In this document: positions 38,398 through 46,631 of the stretch, piece by piece
Layout: each line of letters begins with the position of its first letter
How positions within the stretch are numbered: position 1 is the stretch's first letter
Source: Anaerolineales bacterium
GTDB lineage: Bacteria > Chloroflexota > Anaerolineae > Anaerolineales > Villigracilaceae
Length of the DNA: 64,000 nucleotides
Assembly (NCBI GenBank): GCA_016934715.1
Contig: JAFGSI010000007.1
Span: 59,595 to 123,594, forward strand
Direction: 5' to 3'
Program-made: the position numbers and the translations under genes
The notes under the pieces: model-generated
What the model saw: the letters and a program-made list of their open reading frames with translations, nothing else
Database searches by the model: none
Told to the model about the DNA's origin: nothing

Positions 38398-38868
38398 ATG
38401 AAAGGCAACCCCAAAGTCATCGACCGATTGAATTTCATGCTGGCCGACGAGCTGACGGCCATCAGCCAGTACATGGTGCACTCCGAGATGTGCGCCGACT
38501 GGGGCTACGAAAAACTCCACGGAACCACTGAGAAGCGCGCCATCGACGAGATGAAGCATGCCGAAATGCTGATCGGGCGCATCCTGTTCCTGGAGGGCAA
38601 GCCGGTTGTCAGCAACCTGAACAAGATGCACATCGGCGATTCGGTCCAGGCCCAGCTGCAGAACGACCAGGAATCCGAGACCGGTGCCGTCAAGGAATAC
38701 AACTCCGCCATCAAAGAGGCCGTCGAGCTGGGCGACAACGGATCCCGCGAACTGTTCGAGTCGATTCTCAAGGACGAGGAGGCACACCTCGACTGGCTTG
38801 AAGCCCAGCTCGGCCAGATCGAACAGATGGGCCTGCAGATCTACCTCACCGAACAGCTTCACGACTAG
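38398..38868 (+). CDS. bfr: Bacterioferritin
   Basis: 156 residues, matching E. coli Bfr position for position. Ferroxidase ligands E18, E51, H54, E94, E127 and H130 are all present, and M52 is the heme ligand, so it should be a heme-containing, iron-oxidising 24-mer subunit. The C-terminal LEAQLGQIEQMGLQIYLTEQL fits the family. AAGGAGA precedes the ATG. It stands alone between prs and mutM; no bacterioferritin-associated ferredoxin is seen. Confidence 0.96.
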   Translation: MKGNPKVIDRLNFMLADELTAISQYMVHSEMCADWGYEKLHGTTEKRAIDEMKHAEMLIGRILFLEGKPVVSNLNKMHIGDSVQAQLQNDQESETGAVKEYNSAIKEAVELGDNGSRELFESILKDEEAHLDWLEAQLGQIEQMGLQIYLTEQLHD

Positions 38869-38914
38869 GTTCATCCCCGGGCCTTCCAGCAAACCGGCTT
38901 CACCAACGACTGAC

Positions 38915-39718
38915 ATGCCCGAACTGCCCGAAGTCGAGACCTTCGCCCGTACCCTGCGTCCGGCGCTGATCGGCAAGACGATCCTGTCGGCCGAACTGCG
39001 CTGGAAGCGCACCCTGGCCAGCCCTTCGCCGGTCAAATTCAGGCGCCAGGTGGCCGGGCAGCAGATCGGCGAGATCGGCCGGCGGGCCAAATTCCTCGAT
39101 CTGCAGCTCGACGACTTTCACCTGGTCATCCACCTGCGCATGAGCGGCGACCTGCTCGTCGTCCTGGGCGGCTACCAGCCGGCCAGGCACGACCACCTGC
39201 TGCTGCACCTGTCGGACGATGCCACCCTGGTCTTCAGTGACCCGCGCAAGTTCGGGCGCGTCTGGCTGACCGCCAATCCGGCCGCCCTCTTCCAGGACCT
39301 GGGCCCCGAACCGCTCTCCGAGGCCTTCCACGCCGACTGGTTGTACACCGCCCTGCAGACCCATCGCCGCCAGCTCAAGCCGCTCCTGCTCGACCAGACC
39401 TTCGTCGCCGGCCTGGGCAACATCTATGCCGACGAGGCATTGCATTTGGCCGGGCTGCATCCACTGCGGATTTCAAGTACAATTACCGAACAGGAAGCCG
39501 GACGCCTGCACTATGCCATCCGGCGTGCCTTGCTGGATGGCATCTCGCACAACGGGGCCAGCATCGATTGGGCCTACCGGGGTGGGGACTTTCAGAATCA
39601 TTTTCACGTCTACGGGCGGGCCGGAGAAGCCTGTCATGCCTGCGGGACGGCGATCGAGCGCATCGTCGTCGGCCAGCGCAGCACGCATTTTTGTCCACTG
39701 TGTCAGAAATCAGGATAA
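38915..39718 (+). CDS. mutM: Formamidopyrimidine-DNA glycosylase
   Basis: 267 residues, normal length. Removes 8-oxoguanine and FaPy lesions and cleaves the abasic site. The N-terminal MPELPEVET gives the catalytic P2 and E3 after Met removal; LGNIYADEALHLAGLHPLR is the helix-two-turn-helix, and the C-terminal zinc finger is CHAC...CPLC. The ATG at 38915 is fixed by the catalytic proline at position 2. It follows bacterioferritin by 46 bases, an apt pairing for oxidative damage. Confidence 0.96.
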   Translation: MPELPEVETFARTLRPALIGKTILSAELRWKRTLASPSPVKFRRQVAGQQIGEIGRRAKFLDLQLDDFHLVIHLRMSGDLLVVLGGYQPARHDHLLLHLSDDATLVFSDPRKFGRVWLTANPAALFQDLGPEPLSEAFHADWLYTALQTHRRQLKPLLLDQTFVAGLGNIYADEALHLAGLHPLRISSTITEQEAGRLHYAIRRALLDGISHNGASIDWAYRGGDFQNHFHVYGRAGEACHACGTAIERIVVGQRSTHFCPLCQKSG

Positions 39719-39723
39719 GGCCT

Positions 39724-40407
39724 ATGCAATTCTTCAGCAGCCCGCTCTTCTACATCTTAATCGGCTTTGGCGTCGGCATCCTGCTCGGCAAGACCGACAC
39801 GCTGTTCATGTCATCACGCAAAAACCGCAAGGAAACCGAAAAGATCAAGGATCTTGAAGCCCAGGTCGCGGCCCTGGAGGACCAGCTCTCCAGCCGGGCT
39901 GCCGGGCCGGAGCCCGCCCTGAAAGTCTATCAGGATGAAGCCAACCAGTGGCGGCTGGACCTGGACGGGGCCAGCCCGGCCCCCGAGGCCATCCAATCCG
40001 AGCAGCGCCGCCGGCTGATCGCCATCCTGACCGTCCTGCGTCCCTGGGTGGAGGCCGGGCCCGCCGCCCCGGCACCCCAACGCGCCCCTGCCTCCGCCCC
40101 GGTCCGGCCGCAGCCGGCACCCGTCCCGCTGGCCCAGGCCGCCCCTGTGCCCCATCCGGCGGAGGAGCCCGATGAATCATCTCCCGGCCCGAAGAGCATC
40201 GTGCGCCAGATCGACGAGGTCCTGCAGCGACGCCTGGCCGGCACCCCGCTGGGGATGCGCGGCGTGCGCCTGACCGAATCGCTCTCCGGCGGGGTTACCG
40301 TCTGGATCGGGAGCGAGAAATACGACGGCGTCGATGCCGTCACGGACCCGGAGGTCAAGGGTGCCATCCGGGCGGCCATCTCCGAATGGGAGACGCGCCC
40401 GCAATAA
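39724..40407 (+). CDS. Membrane-anchored coiled-coil protein, unknown
   Basis: 227 residues: an N-terminal membrane helix (about 8-24), a coiled-coil (about 32-60, KETEKIKDLEAQVAALEDQL), a Pro/Ala-rich linker (about 115-155) and a C-terminal conserved-looking domain of about 70 residues (SIVRQIDEVLQRRLAG...GGVTVWIGSEKYDGVDAV). Not recognised. It begins 5 bases after mutM, so the two are probably co-transcribed. It could be a membrane scaffold; nothing ties it to repair beyond position. Confidence 0.68.
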   Translation: MQFFSSPLFYILIGFGVGILLGKTDTLFMSSRKNRKETEKIKDLEAQVAALEDQLSSRAAGPEPALKVYQDEANQWRLDLDGASPAPEAIQSEQRRRLIAILTVLRPWVEAGPAAPAPQRAPASAPVRPQPAPVPLAQAAPVPHPAEEPDESSPGPKSIVRQIDEVLQRRLAGTPLGMRGVRLTESLSGGVTVWIGSEKYDGVDAVTDPEVKGAIRAAISEWETRPQ

Positions 40408-40439
40408 GGAACATGCGTGGGGCGGGCCGGCAACCCGCC

Positions 40440-42098
40440 CTACAGATTCTTCACCAGGTACAATTCCCCCCGTTCATACCCCCGTTCGAGATAATAGCCA
40501 TGCGTGCCCACCGCGGCGATGACCGCTATGCGGCGGAAGCCGCGCCGCCAAGCGATGGCCTCCCCCTCGGCCAGCAACCGCCTCCCAAGACCGGCGTGCT
40601 GGGCCGCGCCTTCCTGCTCGGCTCCCACCTGCAACGATTGCCCATAGACATGCACCTCGCGCACCAGGGCAGCCCCATCCAGGTCGGCCAGGCCGGTGGC
40701 CGGCGAGCCCGCTCCCGGCAGTGACAGGCGCAGGAAGCCGGCGATCCGCCCCTCGGGCGTGGTAAAGGACAGGAAGTGCTCCTCGGCCCGGTCGGGGCGG
40801 TAGACCAGGTCGTCCAAATGCAGGGCCGCCGGATCGACCTTCCCGCCGCGCACCTCCCGGCAGCGGATGCAGTTGCAGCGCGTTTCCCGGCGGGCCAGCT
40901 CAACCTGGACATCCTGGCGCAGGCTGGTGCGCTTGTTGCCCGCGACCACGTGCGGCGAGGGAATGTCGCGGATGACCCGGTTGACCCGGCAGTACTGCGG
41001 GATCGATGGCTTGACGTCGGCCACCAGGTCGATCAGGGTCTCGGTCGTGTAAGGCTGGTACTCGCCGCGCTGCCAGACCGCGTGGAGCGGGGCATTCTCA
41101 AGCAGTTGGGTCGGATAGATCTTGATCTCGTCCGGGCAGATGCCTTCCCACAGGCGGGCGAAGTCGGCCCGGTCAGAGTCGGGCGTCGCCCCGAGCAGGT
41201 TGGGCATCCAGTGCAGGACGATCTTGAAACCCCCGGCCCGCAGCAGGGCCACCGCCCGGCGCAGGTCAGCGACGGTGTGGCCGCGCTTGTTCAGGCGCAG
41301 GATCTCGTCGTCCAGGCTCTGGGCTCCCAGCTGAACCTTGGTCACGCCCAGCTGGCGCAGCCAGGCCAGCTGGGCGGGGGAGATCTCATCCGGGCGGGTC
41401 TCGACCACCAGGCCCACGTTGCGGTGCAGGGCGGATTCGTTCAAGCGCTGGGCACTGCCCAGAGAATGCAGCGTGGAAACCACTGAGTCGGCTGCGTTTC
41501 TGTGCGGTTCTTCCTCGCGCGCTCCAGAGCCGGCCCCGTTCAGGGCCTCGAAACAGCGCAGGATGAACCACGCCTGGTAGTCGCGCCGGTACGAGGAAAA
41601 GGTTCCTCCCAGGACGAGCAGTTCGACCTTGTCGGTCGGGTGGCCGACCGCCGTCAGGGCCTCCAGCCGGGAGGCTACCTGCCGGTAGGGATCGAAGTCG
41701 TTCTCGACGGCCCGCATGGCCCCCGGCTCATCGGGCAGGTAAGACTTGGGCATGCGCACATCGTCGGGGCAGAAGATGCACTGGCCCGGGCAGGGATAGG
41801 GTTTGGTCAGAACCGTGACGGTGGTTACGCCCGAGAGGGTCCGCACCGGCTTGAGGCGGATGCGGGCCAGCAGGCCGGGATCAGGGTCCCACTCACCCGA
41901 GTCGACCAGCTCGCGGTAGGCCGCCACCAGGGCCGACTTATTCAGGTGCCCCTCCGCCAGGGGATGCCGGCGCACCGCCTCGGCCACCGGCATGCCGTCG
42001 CGCACCGCCTCCAGGATCAGGCGTGCCAGGGCCAGCTTTTCAGGAGTCAGGCTGCGCAGTTCGATAAAGCGGTTCTTTTTCACCACGGATGCACACAC
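40440..42098 (-). CDS. elp3: Bacterial Elp3-like tRNA-modifying enzyme
   Basis: 552 residues, radical SAM plus GNAT domains as in Elongator subunit 3. The cluster cysteines are in PYPCPGQCIFCPDD (about 100-113), and the C-terminal acetyl-CoA domain ends GLGRRLLAEGEA...GYYLERGYERGELYLVKNL. Elp3 adds a carboxymethyl-type group to wobble uridine 34 of tRNAs. A related Chloroflexi enzyme from Dehalococcoides is a well-studied model. The GTG at 42098 has no ribosome binding site and lies 9 bases after a -10 element shared with the divergent methyltransferase; GTG codons at 42086 and 42083 are alternatives. Confidence 0.92.
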   Translation of the reverse strand: MCASVVKKNRFIELRSLTPEKLALARLILEAVRDGMPVAEAVRRHPLAEGHLNKSALVAAYRELVDSGEWDPDPGLLARIRLKPVRTLSGVTTVTVLTKPYPCPGQCIFCPDDVRMPKSYLPDEPGAMRAVENDFDPYRQVASRLEALTAVGHPTDKVELLVLGGTFSSYRRDYQAWFILRCFEALNGAGSGAREEEPHRNAADSVVSTLHSLGSAQRLNESALHRNVGLVVETRPDEISPAQLAWLRQLGVTKVQLGAQSLDDEILRLNKRGHTVADLRRAVALLRAGGFKIVLHWMPNLLGATPDSDRADFARLWEGICPDEIKIYPTQLLENAPLHAVWQRGEYQPYTTETLIDLVADVKPSIPQYCRVNRVIRDIPSPHVVAGNKRTSLRQDVQVELARRETRCNCIRCREVRGGKVDPAALHLDDLVYRPDRAEEHFLSFTTPEGRIAGFLRLSLPGAGSPATGLADLDGAALVREVHVYGQSLQVGAEQEGAAQHAGLGRRLLAEGEAIAWRRGFRRIAVIAAVGTHGYYLERGYERGELYLVKNL

Positions 42099-42107
42099 AG
42101 AAACACA

Positions 42108-42115
42108 GATATAAT
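42108..42115. promoter_or_regulatory. Overlapping divergent -10 elements, elp3 and methyltransferase
   Basis: GATATAAT contains TATAAT for the plus strand (42110-42115), 6 bases before the methyltransferase ATG, and TATATC for the minus strand (42113-42108), 9 bases before the elp3 GTG. Both messages would be leaderless or nearly so. Confidence 0.6.
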
Positions 42116-42121
42116 GGAGGT

Positions 42122-42853
42122 ATGAAGGCGCAAACAGCTGTCCGGCTGCTCAACTTGAATAAGCAATTCTACCAGACCTTCGGGCGGGAGTTCTCGTCGA
42201 CGCGCCAGCGTCTCCAACCAGGGGTTCTGCGCATGCTGGATGGACTGGGCGGCGATGAGGCCCTCCTCGATCTGGGCTGCGGCAATGGAGAACTGACGCG
42301 CGAACTGATGCGCCGCGGCCATCGCGGCCGCTACACCGGCCTGGATTTCAGCCTGCCCTTGCTGGAAGTGGCCCGCCAGGGCTGGGAGGACCTGCCTGCC
42401 ACCTTCATCCGCGCCGACCTGACCACCCCCAGCTGGGAGAAAAGGGTCACCGCCGCGCTGAATCAACCCTATGACTGGGTGGTGGCGTTCGCGGTCCTGC
42501 ACCATATTCCGGGCAGCGCCATGCGCCAGAAAATCCTGTCGAAGGCCCGTAATCTTCTGAAGGATGGCGGGCTGTTCATCCACTCCAACTGGCAGTTCCT
42601 GAACAGCGAAAAGCTCCTGGCCCGGGTCCAACCGTGGAGCCAGGCCGGACTGGACGAAGCTGAGATCGACCCTGGCGACTACCTGCTCGACTGGCGCTCG
42701 GGCGGGCGCGGCCTGCGCTATGTCCACCATTTCGATGAGGCCGAGCTGTCGGCCCTGGCCGCCGCGACCGGCTTCCGGGTCCGGGAAAGCTTCCTCTCCG
42801 ACGGGGACAACGATCGCCTGGGCCTGTACCAGGTCTGGGAGGCGATCGGATGA
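42122..42853 (+). CDS. Class I SAM-dependent methyltransferase
   Basis: 243 residues. Motif I is LLDLGCGNGELTR (about 41-53), the acidic residue is in YTGLDFSLPLL, and FAVLHHIPG follows, as in small-molecule or tRNA methyltransferases. The N-terminal helix NLNKQFYQTFGREFSSTRQRLQPG resembles tRNA (uracil-5-)-type Trm9 relatives. Since Elp3 is divergent from it and Trm9 completes Elongator products in eukaryotes, a wobble-uridine methyltransferase role is attractive but inferred. Its stop overlaps the AMP nucleosidase start (ATGA). Confidence 0.85.
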   Translation: MKAQTAVRLLNLNKQFYQTFGREFSSTRQRLQPGVLRMLDGLGGDEALLDLGCGNGELTRELMRRGHRGRYTGLDFSLPLLEVARQGWEDLPATFIRADLTTPSWEKRVTAALNQPYDWVVAFAVLHHIPGSAMRQKILSKARNLLKDGGLFIHSNWQFLNSEKLLARVQPWSQAGLDEAEIDPGDYLLDWRSGGRGLRYVHHFDEAELSALAAATGFRVRESFLSDGDNDRLGLYQVWEAIG

Positions 42854-43620
42854 AGACCAAAGAAGAGATCGTCACCAACTGGCTGCCGCGCTACACCGGT
42901 GTGGCGCTCAAAGATTTCAGCCGTTATCTGCTGCTGGTCAACTTCAGCGACTACCTGGCCTGCTTCGCGGAGATGCACGGCGTGCCGGTCCGGGGGCAGG
43001 ACAAGCCCATGCCCAGCGCCAGCGCCGACGGGATCACGATCGTCAACTTCGGGATGGGCTCGGCCAACGCCGCCACGATCATGGACCTGCTCTCGGCGGT
43101 CAAACCCCGGGCGGCCCTGTTCCTGGGCAAGTGCGGCGGGCTGAAGGAAAAGAACCAGATCGGTGACCTGATCCTGCCGATCGCCGCCATCCGCGGCGAG
43201 GGCACGTCGAATGACTACTTTCCTCCGGAGGTCCCGGCTCTGCCGGCCTTCAACCTGCAGAAGGCCGTCTCGACCACCATCCGCAACCACGGGCGCGACT
43301 ACTGGACCGGGACGGTCTACTCGACCAACCGGCGGGTCTGGGAGCACGACGAGGCCTTCAAGGACTATCTGCGCCGCATCCGCTGCATGGCGATCGACAT
43401 GGAGACCGCCACCCTGTTCATCACCGGCTTCCACAACAAGATCCCGTCCGGGGCCCTGCTGCTGGTCTCCGATCAGCCGATGGAACCGGAGGGCGTCAAG
43501 ACGGCCGAGTCGGACCGCAAGGTGACCCGCGAGTACGCCGAGCTGCACCTGCGGATCGGGATCGACTCGCTCAAGGAGATCATCAACGACGGCCTGACCG
43601 TCAAGCATCTGCGATTCTAG
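42850..43620 (+). CDS. amn: AMP nucleosidase, short form
   Basis: 256 residues of the phosphorylase/nucleosidase superfamily, hydrolysing AMP to adenine and ribose 5-phosphate. It matches the short AMP nucleosidase type along its whole length, with FGMGSANAATIMDLLSA, LFLGKCGG, IRGEGTSNDYFPPEVPALP and the ribose-binding MAIDMETATLF. It is translationally coupled to the methyltransferase by an ATGA overlap. AMP breakdown would feed ribose 5-phosphate to PRPP synthesis, but prs is several kilobases away. Confidence 0.93.
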   Translation: MKTKEEIVTNWLPRYTGVALKDFSRYLLLVNFSDYLACFAEMHGVPVRGQDKPMPSASADGITIVNFGMGSANAATIMDLLSAVKPRAALFLGKCGGLKEKNQIGDLILPIAAIRGEGTSNDYFPPEVPALPAFNLQKAVSTTIRNHGRDYWTGTVYSTNRRVWEHDEAFKDYLRRIRCMAIDMETATLFITGFHNKIPSGALLLVSDQPMEPEGVKTAESDRKVTREYAELHLRIGIDSLKEIINDGLTVKHLRF

Positions 43621-43694
43621 CCGGCCGCCGTGACTTGCCTCCGGGCTGCAAAAAAACAGCCAACAGGACCGGCTCAGTTCCAGGAAGCAGACCG

Positions 43695-44546
43695 ATGAAC
43701 CCGATCCAAGATCTCTCCACCCGCGACCTGGTCGGCAAGACCGTCCTGGAGGTCGGCAGCGGACGCGGCGACACCACGCGCAACCTGGTCAGCCTGCTGG
43801 CCGGTAAACCCGGCGCGCGCCTGATCGCCACCGACCTGTCCGACGATCATTTCGCCCGCCTGGGCGCTGAGTTCGCCGGCAGCGGGGTGCAGGTCGATTT
43901 TCTCCGCACCGAGGCCCAGAACTTGATCGGCGTCCCGGACGGCTCGGTTGACTACCTGGTCTGCAATTACACCCTGTGCGCGGTCGAGGCCCGGGCAGGC
44001 TCGACCCTGCAAGCCCTGGGCCGTTTTCACGAAACACTGCGCACCCGCGGCGAGATCTTCATCGAGGAGGAGTTCCCGATCGACGTCGCGGCGAACCCGG
44101 CTCAAAAGGTTTGGGCGGAAAAATGGCGCCTCCTCAAGGCGGCGACGGAGCTTACCGGCGGGGCTCCCTTCCATGAGTTCGCCCCTGAGGAACTGGCCGA
44201 ACTGGTCCGGCGGGTTGGATTCATCAACATCCAGTGGGCCGCTGACAGCAGTTTTCTTCCCGAACCACATGCCCTGCAATTCTTCCACGCCCGCCTGGAG
44301 CGCCTGATGGCAGCCTTTCCCTCGCCGCGACTGCGGGACGGGTTCGCCTCTTCGGCCGTGGTGCTGGACGAAATGGCATCCCGGGCCGGCGGCATGGAAA
44401 TCCCTTTTTACCGCCTTACTGCCCACAAAAGCAGGGGCACCGCCTCCCTGCATGCAACCTTCGATCCCCATCCGCATTCCGAGGAGGAATCATGCTCATC
44501 GCCATCACCCGCAAGGTCAGCCGTTCGATCGTCAACTGCGAACTGA
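43695..44546 (+). CDS. SAM-dependent methyltransferase, second copy
   Basis: 283 residues with motif I VLEVGSGRGDTTRNL (about 18-32), ATDLSDDHF and VCNYTLCAVEA. A different subfamily from the methyltransferase at 42122. AGGAAG lies 8 bases before the ATG. The last about 18 codons overlap the next gene by 55 bases in another frame and look unlike a protein core (Ser/Pro/Arg-rich), so the real C-terminus may be this tail or a frameshift may have extended the gene. Substrate unknown. Confidence 0.8.
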   Translation: MNPIQDLSTRDLVGKTVLEVGSGRGDTTRNLVSLLAGKPGARLIATDLSDDHFARLGAEFAGSGVQVDFLRTEAQNLIGVPDGSVDYLVCNYTLCAVEARAGSTLQALGRFHETLRTRGEIFIEEEFPIDVAANPAQKVWAEKWRLLKAATELTGGAPFHEFAPEELAELVRRVGFINIQWAADSSFLPEPHALQFFHARLERLMAAFPSPRLRDGFASSAVVLDEMASRAGGMEIPFYRLTAHKSRGTASLHATFDPHPHSEEESCSSPSPARSAVRSSTAN

Positions 44547-45259
44547 CCCACCTGGAACGCACCCCGATCGACCTGGAGAACGCCCGCCGCCAGCACGCCA
44601 ACTATGAACAGGCGCTGGCCGACCTGGGCGTCCGGGTCATGGCGCTGTCCGAGGAACCGGACCTGCCCGATTCGGTCTTCGTGGAAGACACCGCCATCGT
44701 CCTGGACGAGTGTGCCATCCTGACCCGACCCGGGGCCGACTCGCGCAAGCCGGAGGTCGAGTCGATCGGCCGGGCGCTGGGCCCCTATCGGACCCTGCAT
44801 CGGATCAGCGCCCCCGGCACCCTGGACGGCGGTGATGTGCTGACGGTCGGCAAGACGATCTTCGTCGGCCTGACCGGGCGCAGTAACCAGGCCGCCATCG
44901 ACCAGATGCAGGCCTTCCTGGCACCGCACGGCTACCAGGTCCGAGGTGTGCCGGTCCGCGGCTGCCTGCATCTCAAGTCGGCGGTCACCCAGGTAGCGGA
45001 GAATACCCTGCTGATCAACCCGGCCTGGGGGAACAGAACCGATTTTCCCGGCCTGCAGTTCATCGAGGTCGACCCGTCCGAGCCCGGCGGCGCCAATGTC
45101 CTGCTGGTCGGGGGGACAGCGGTCTACCAGCCGGCCTACCCGCGCACCCTGGCCCGGCTGGAGGCGGCCGGCATACAACCGGTCCTGGTCGATGCCTCCG
45201 AACTGGCCAAAGCCGAAGGCGCCCTGACCTGCTGCAGCCTGATCTTCCAGGTCGACTAG
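44492..45259 (+). CDS. Dimethylarginine dimethylaminohydrolase family protein
   Basis: 255-residue member of the guanidino-modifying (DDAH) family that hydrolyses N-methylated arginine to citrulline and methylamine. The catalytic Cys is in LTCCSLIF at the C-terminus, the His in GCLHLKSAV (about 160-168), and the substrate acids in LPDSVFVEDTAIV (about 57-69). The GAGGAGG ribosome binding site lies inside the upstream methyltransferase. Citrulline is the ArgG substrate, but whether this enzyme supplies it is unknown. Confidence 0.9.
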   Translation: MLIAITRKVSRSIVNCELTHLERTPIDLENARRQHANYEQALADLGVRVMALSEEPDLPDSVFVEDTAIVLDECAILTRPGADSRKPEVESIGRALGPYRTLHRISAPGTLDGGDVLTVGKTIFVGLTGRSNQAAIDQMQAFLAPHGYQVRGVPVRGCLHLKSAVTQVAENTLLINPAWGNRTDFPGLQFIEVDPSEPGGANVLLVGGTAVYQPAYPRTLARLEAAGIQPVLVDASELAKAEGALTCCSLIFQVD

Positions 45260-45270
45260 GGAAATCACGA

Positions 45271-46536
45271 ATGGAACCCAAAAATCAGGTCCTGGGGAGG
45301 CAATTTAAGGTCCAGACCCTGACGGCGGTGCTCCTGCTGGCACTGGCCGCGCTGGCGACGATCGTCCTGTACGACGCCAACCGCCCAGCTGAAAGCAACC
45401 GGTCGACGACGGAACTCCTGCTCCCTGCAGCCACGCCGACCTGTGACGAGTGTGAAGTGACCGCCACGCTGATGAGTGCCCAGGTCACTGCCGTCGCTGC
45501 CATACGGGGAACGCCAGAAGACAGGCCGGTCGTGCGGGCAGTGATGTTCTGGAAAGTCGGCTGTCACCACTGTGAAATGACCCTCTCGGTCATCCTGCCG
45601 CCGCTCCAGGAATATTACGGCAGCCAGTTCGAACTGCTGCTGGTCCAGGTGATCAGCATGGAAGACGTGGAGGCCTTCTTTCGCATGGCGGCTTCCTTCG
45701 GGATCGAGCAGAACGTGGCCGGGGTGCCCTTCCTGGTGGTCGGGGAGCGGGTCCTGATCGGCCAGCAGGTGATCTCCGCCGACCTGCCCGGCCTGATCGA
45801 AGCCGGCCTGGCCCTGGGCGGGGTCGACCTGCCCGCCAACCAGGTCCTGGCCGAAATCCTGGCCGCCCGGGCCCCCGTCCCGACCTTCGCTCTGCCCGCT
45901 GGAAGGACCGGAACTCCCGCCCGCCAGGAGCCGGTCGCCGAGGTCGCTGCGGCCGCCATCGAACCGCTCTCGGACGCATCGCCCGAGTCCATGGAGGGCT
46001 TCGGACTGGGAGTGGTGGTGCTGGGCCTGCTGACCGTCTCCCTGGCCTACAGCCTGCCGGCCGCCATCGGGACCCGCCTGCCGGTCGCGCGCCGCGTATG
46101 GGTCGACGGGACCCTGCCCCTGCTGGCAGTGACCGGGATCGGCGTGGCCATCTACCTGGCCCACGCCAAGATCACTTCCTCAGAGGTCGTCTGCCGCCTG
46201 GTCAGCGGCTGTGATGTGGTCCAGGCCAGCCCCTACGCTCTGCTGTTCGGCTGGCTGCCCCTGGGCGTGGCCGGTGCCCTCGGCTACCTGCTGATCCTGA
46301 CCGCCTGGTGGGTCGCCCGCCGGGGGGGAACCAGGATTCAGGGCCCCGCCAGCCTGGCCGCATTCGGCATGGCGGTCTTTGGCGTCCTGTTCTCGATCTA
46401 CCTGACTTCCCTCGAACTCTACCTCATCCGGGCCGTCTGCCAGTGGTGCCTGACCTCGGCGATCCTGATGGCCCTGCTCCTGCCGCTGACTCTGCCCAAC
46501 CTGCGCAGATGGCTTGATCCCGGGCCGGCGAGGTGA
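45271..46536 (+). CDS. Thioredoxin-like/VKOR fusion, disulfide-forming enzyme
   Basis: 421 residues. After a signal-anchor helix (about 17-35) comes a thioredoxin-like domain with CHHC (about 97-100) and FLVVGERVLIG, then a Pro/Ala linker and a VKOR domain with four or five helices. The VKOR loop cysteines are in VVCRLVSGCDVV and the quinone-side CxxC is CQWC near residue 390. It oxidises thiols of exported proteins and passes electrons to quinone. The usual bacterial fusion has VKOR first and thioredoxin last; here the order is reversed. AGGGA precedes the ATG. Confidence 0.9.
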   Translation: MEPKNQVLGRQFKVQTLTAVLLLALAALATIVLYDANRPAESNRSTTELLLPAATPTCDECEVTATLMSAQVTAVAAIRGTPEDRPVVRAVMFWKVGCHHCEMTLSVILPPLQEYYGSQFELLLVQVISMEDVEAFFRMAASFGIEQNVAGVPFLVVGERVLIGQQVISADLPGLIEAGLALGGVDLPANQVLAEILAARAPVPTFALPAGRTGTPARQEPVAEVAAAAIEPLSDASPESMEGFGLGVVVLGLLTVSLAYSLPAAIGTRLPVARRVWVDGTLPLLAVTGIGVAIYLAHAKITSSEVVCRLVSGCDVVQASPYALLFGWLPLGVAGALGYLLILTAWWVARRGGTRIQGPASLAAFGMAVFGVLFSIYLTSLELYLIRAVCQWCLTSAILMALLLPLTLPNLRRWLDPGPAR

Positions 46537-46576
46537 TCGGCCCTGGCCCGCCGACCGACCAGCCCGCCAAGGATCG

Positions 46577-46614
46577 AAAAGCGGGCGCCGGAGACTGCCG
46601 GCGCCCGCTTTTTT
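46577..46614. terminator. Bidirectional terminator
   Basis: AAAAGCGGGCGCCGG (46577-46591) pairs with CCGGCGCCCGCTTTT (46598-46612), giving a long GC stem flanked by A and T runs. It ends both the VKOR gene and the convergent GGDEF gene. Confidence 0.92.
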
Positions 46615-46631
46615 GCACCCGTACAAAACAG

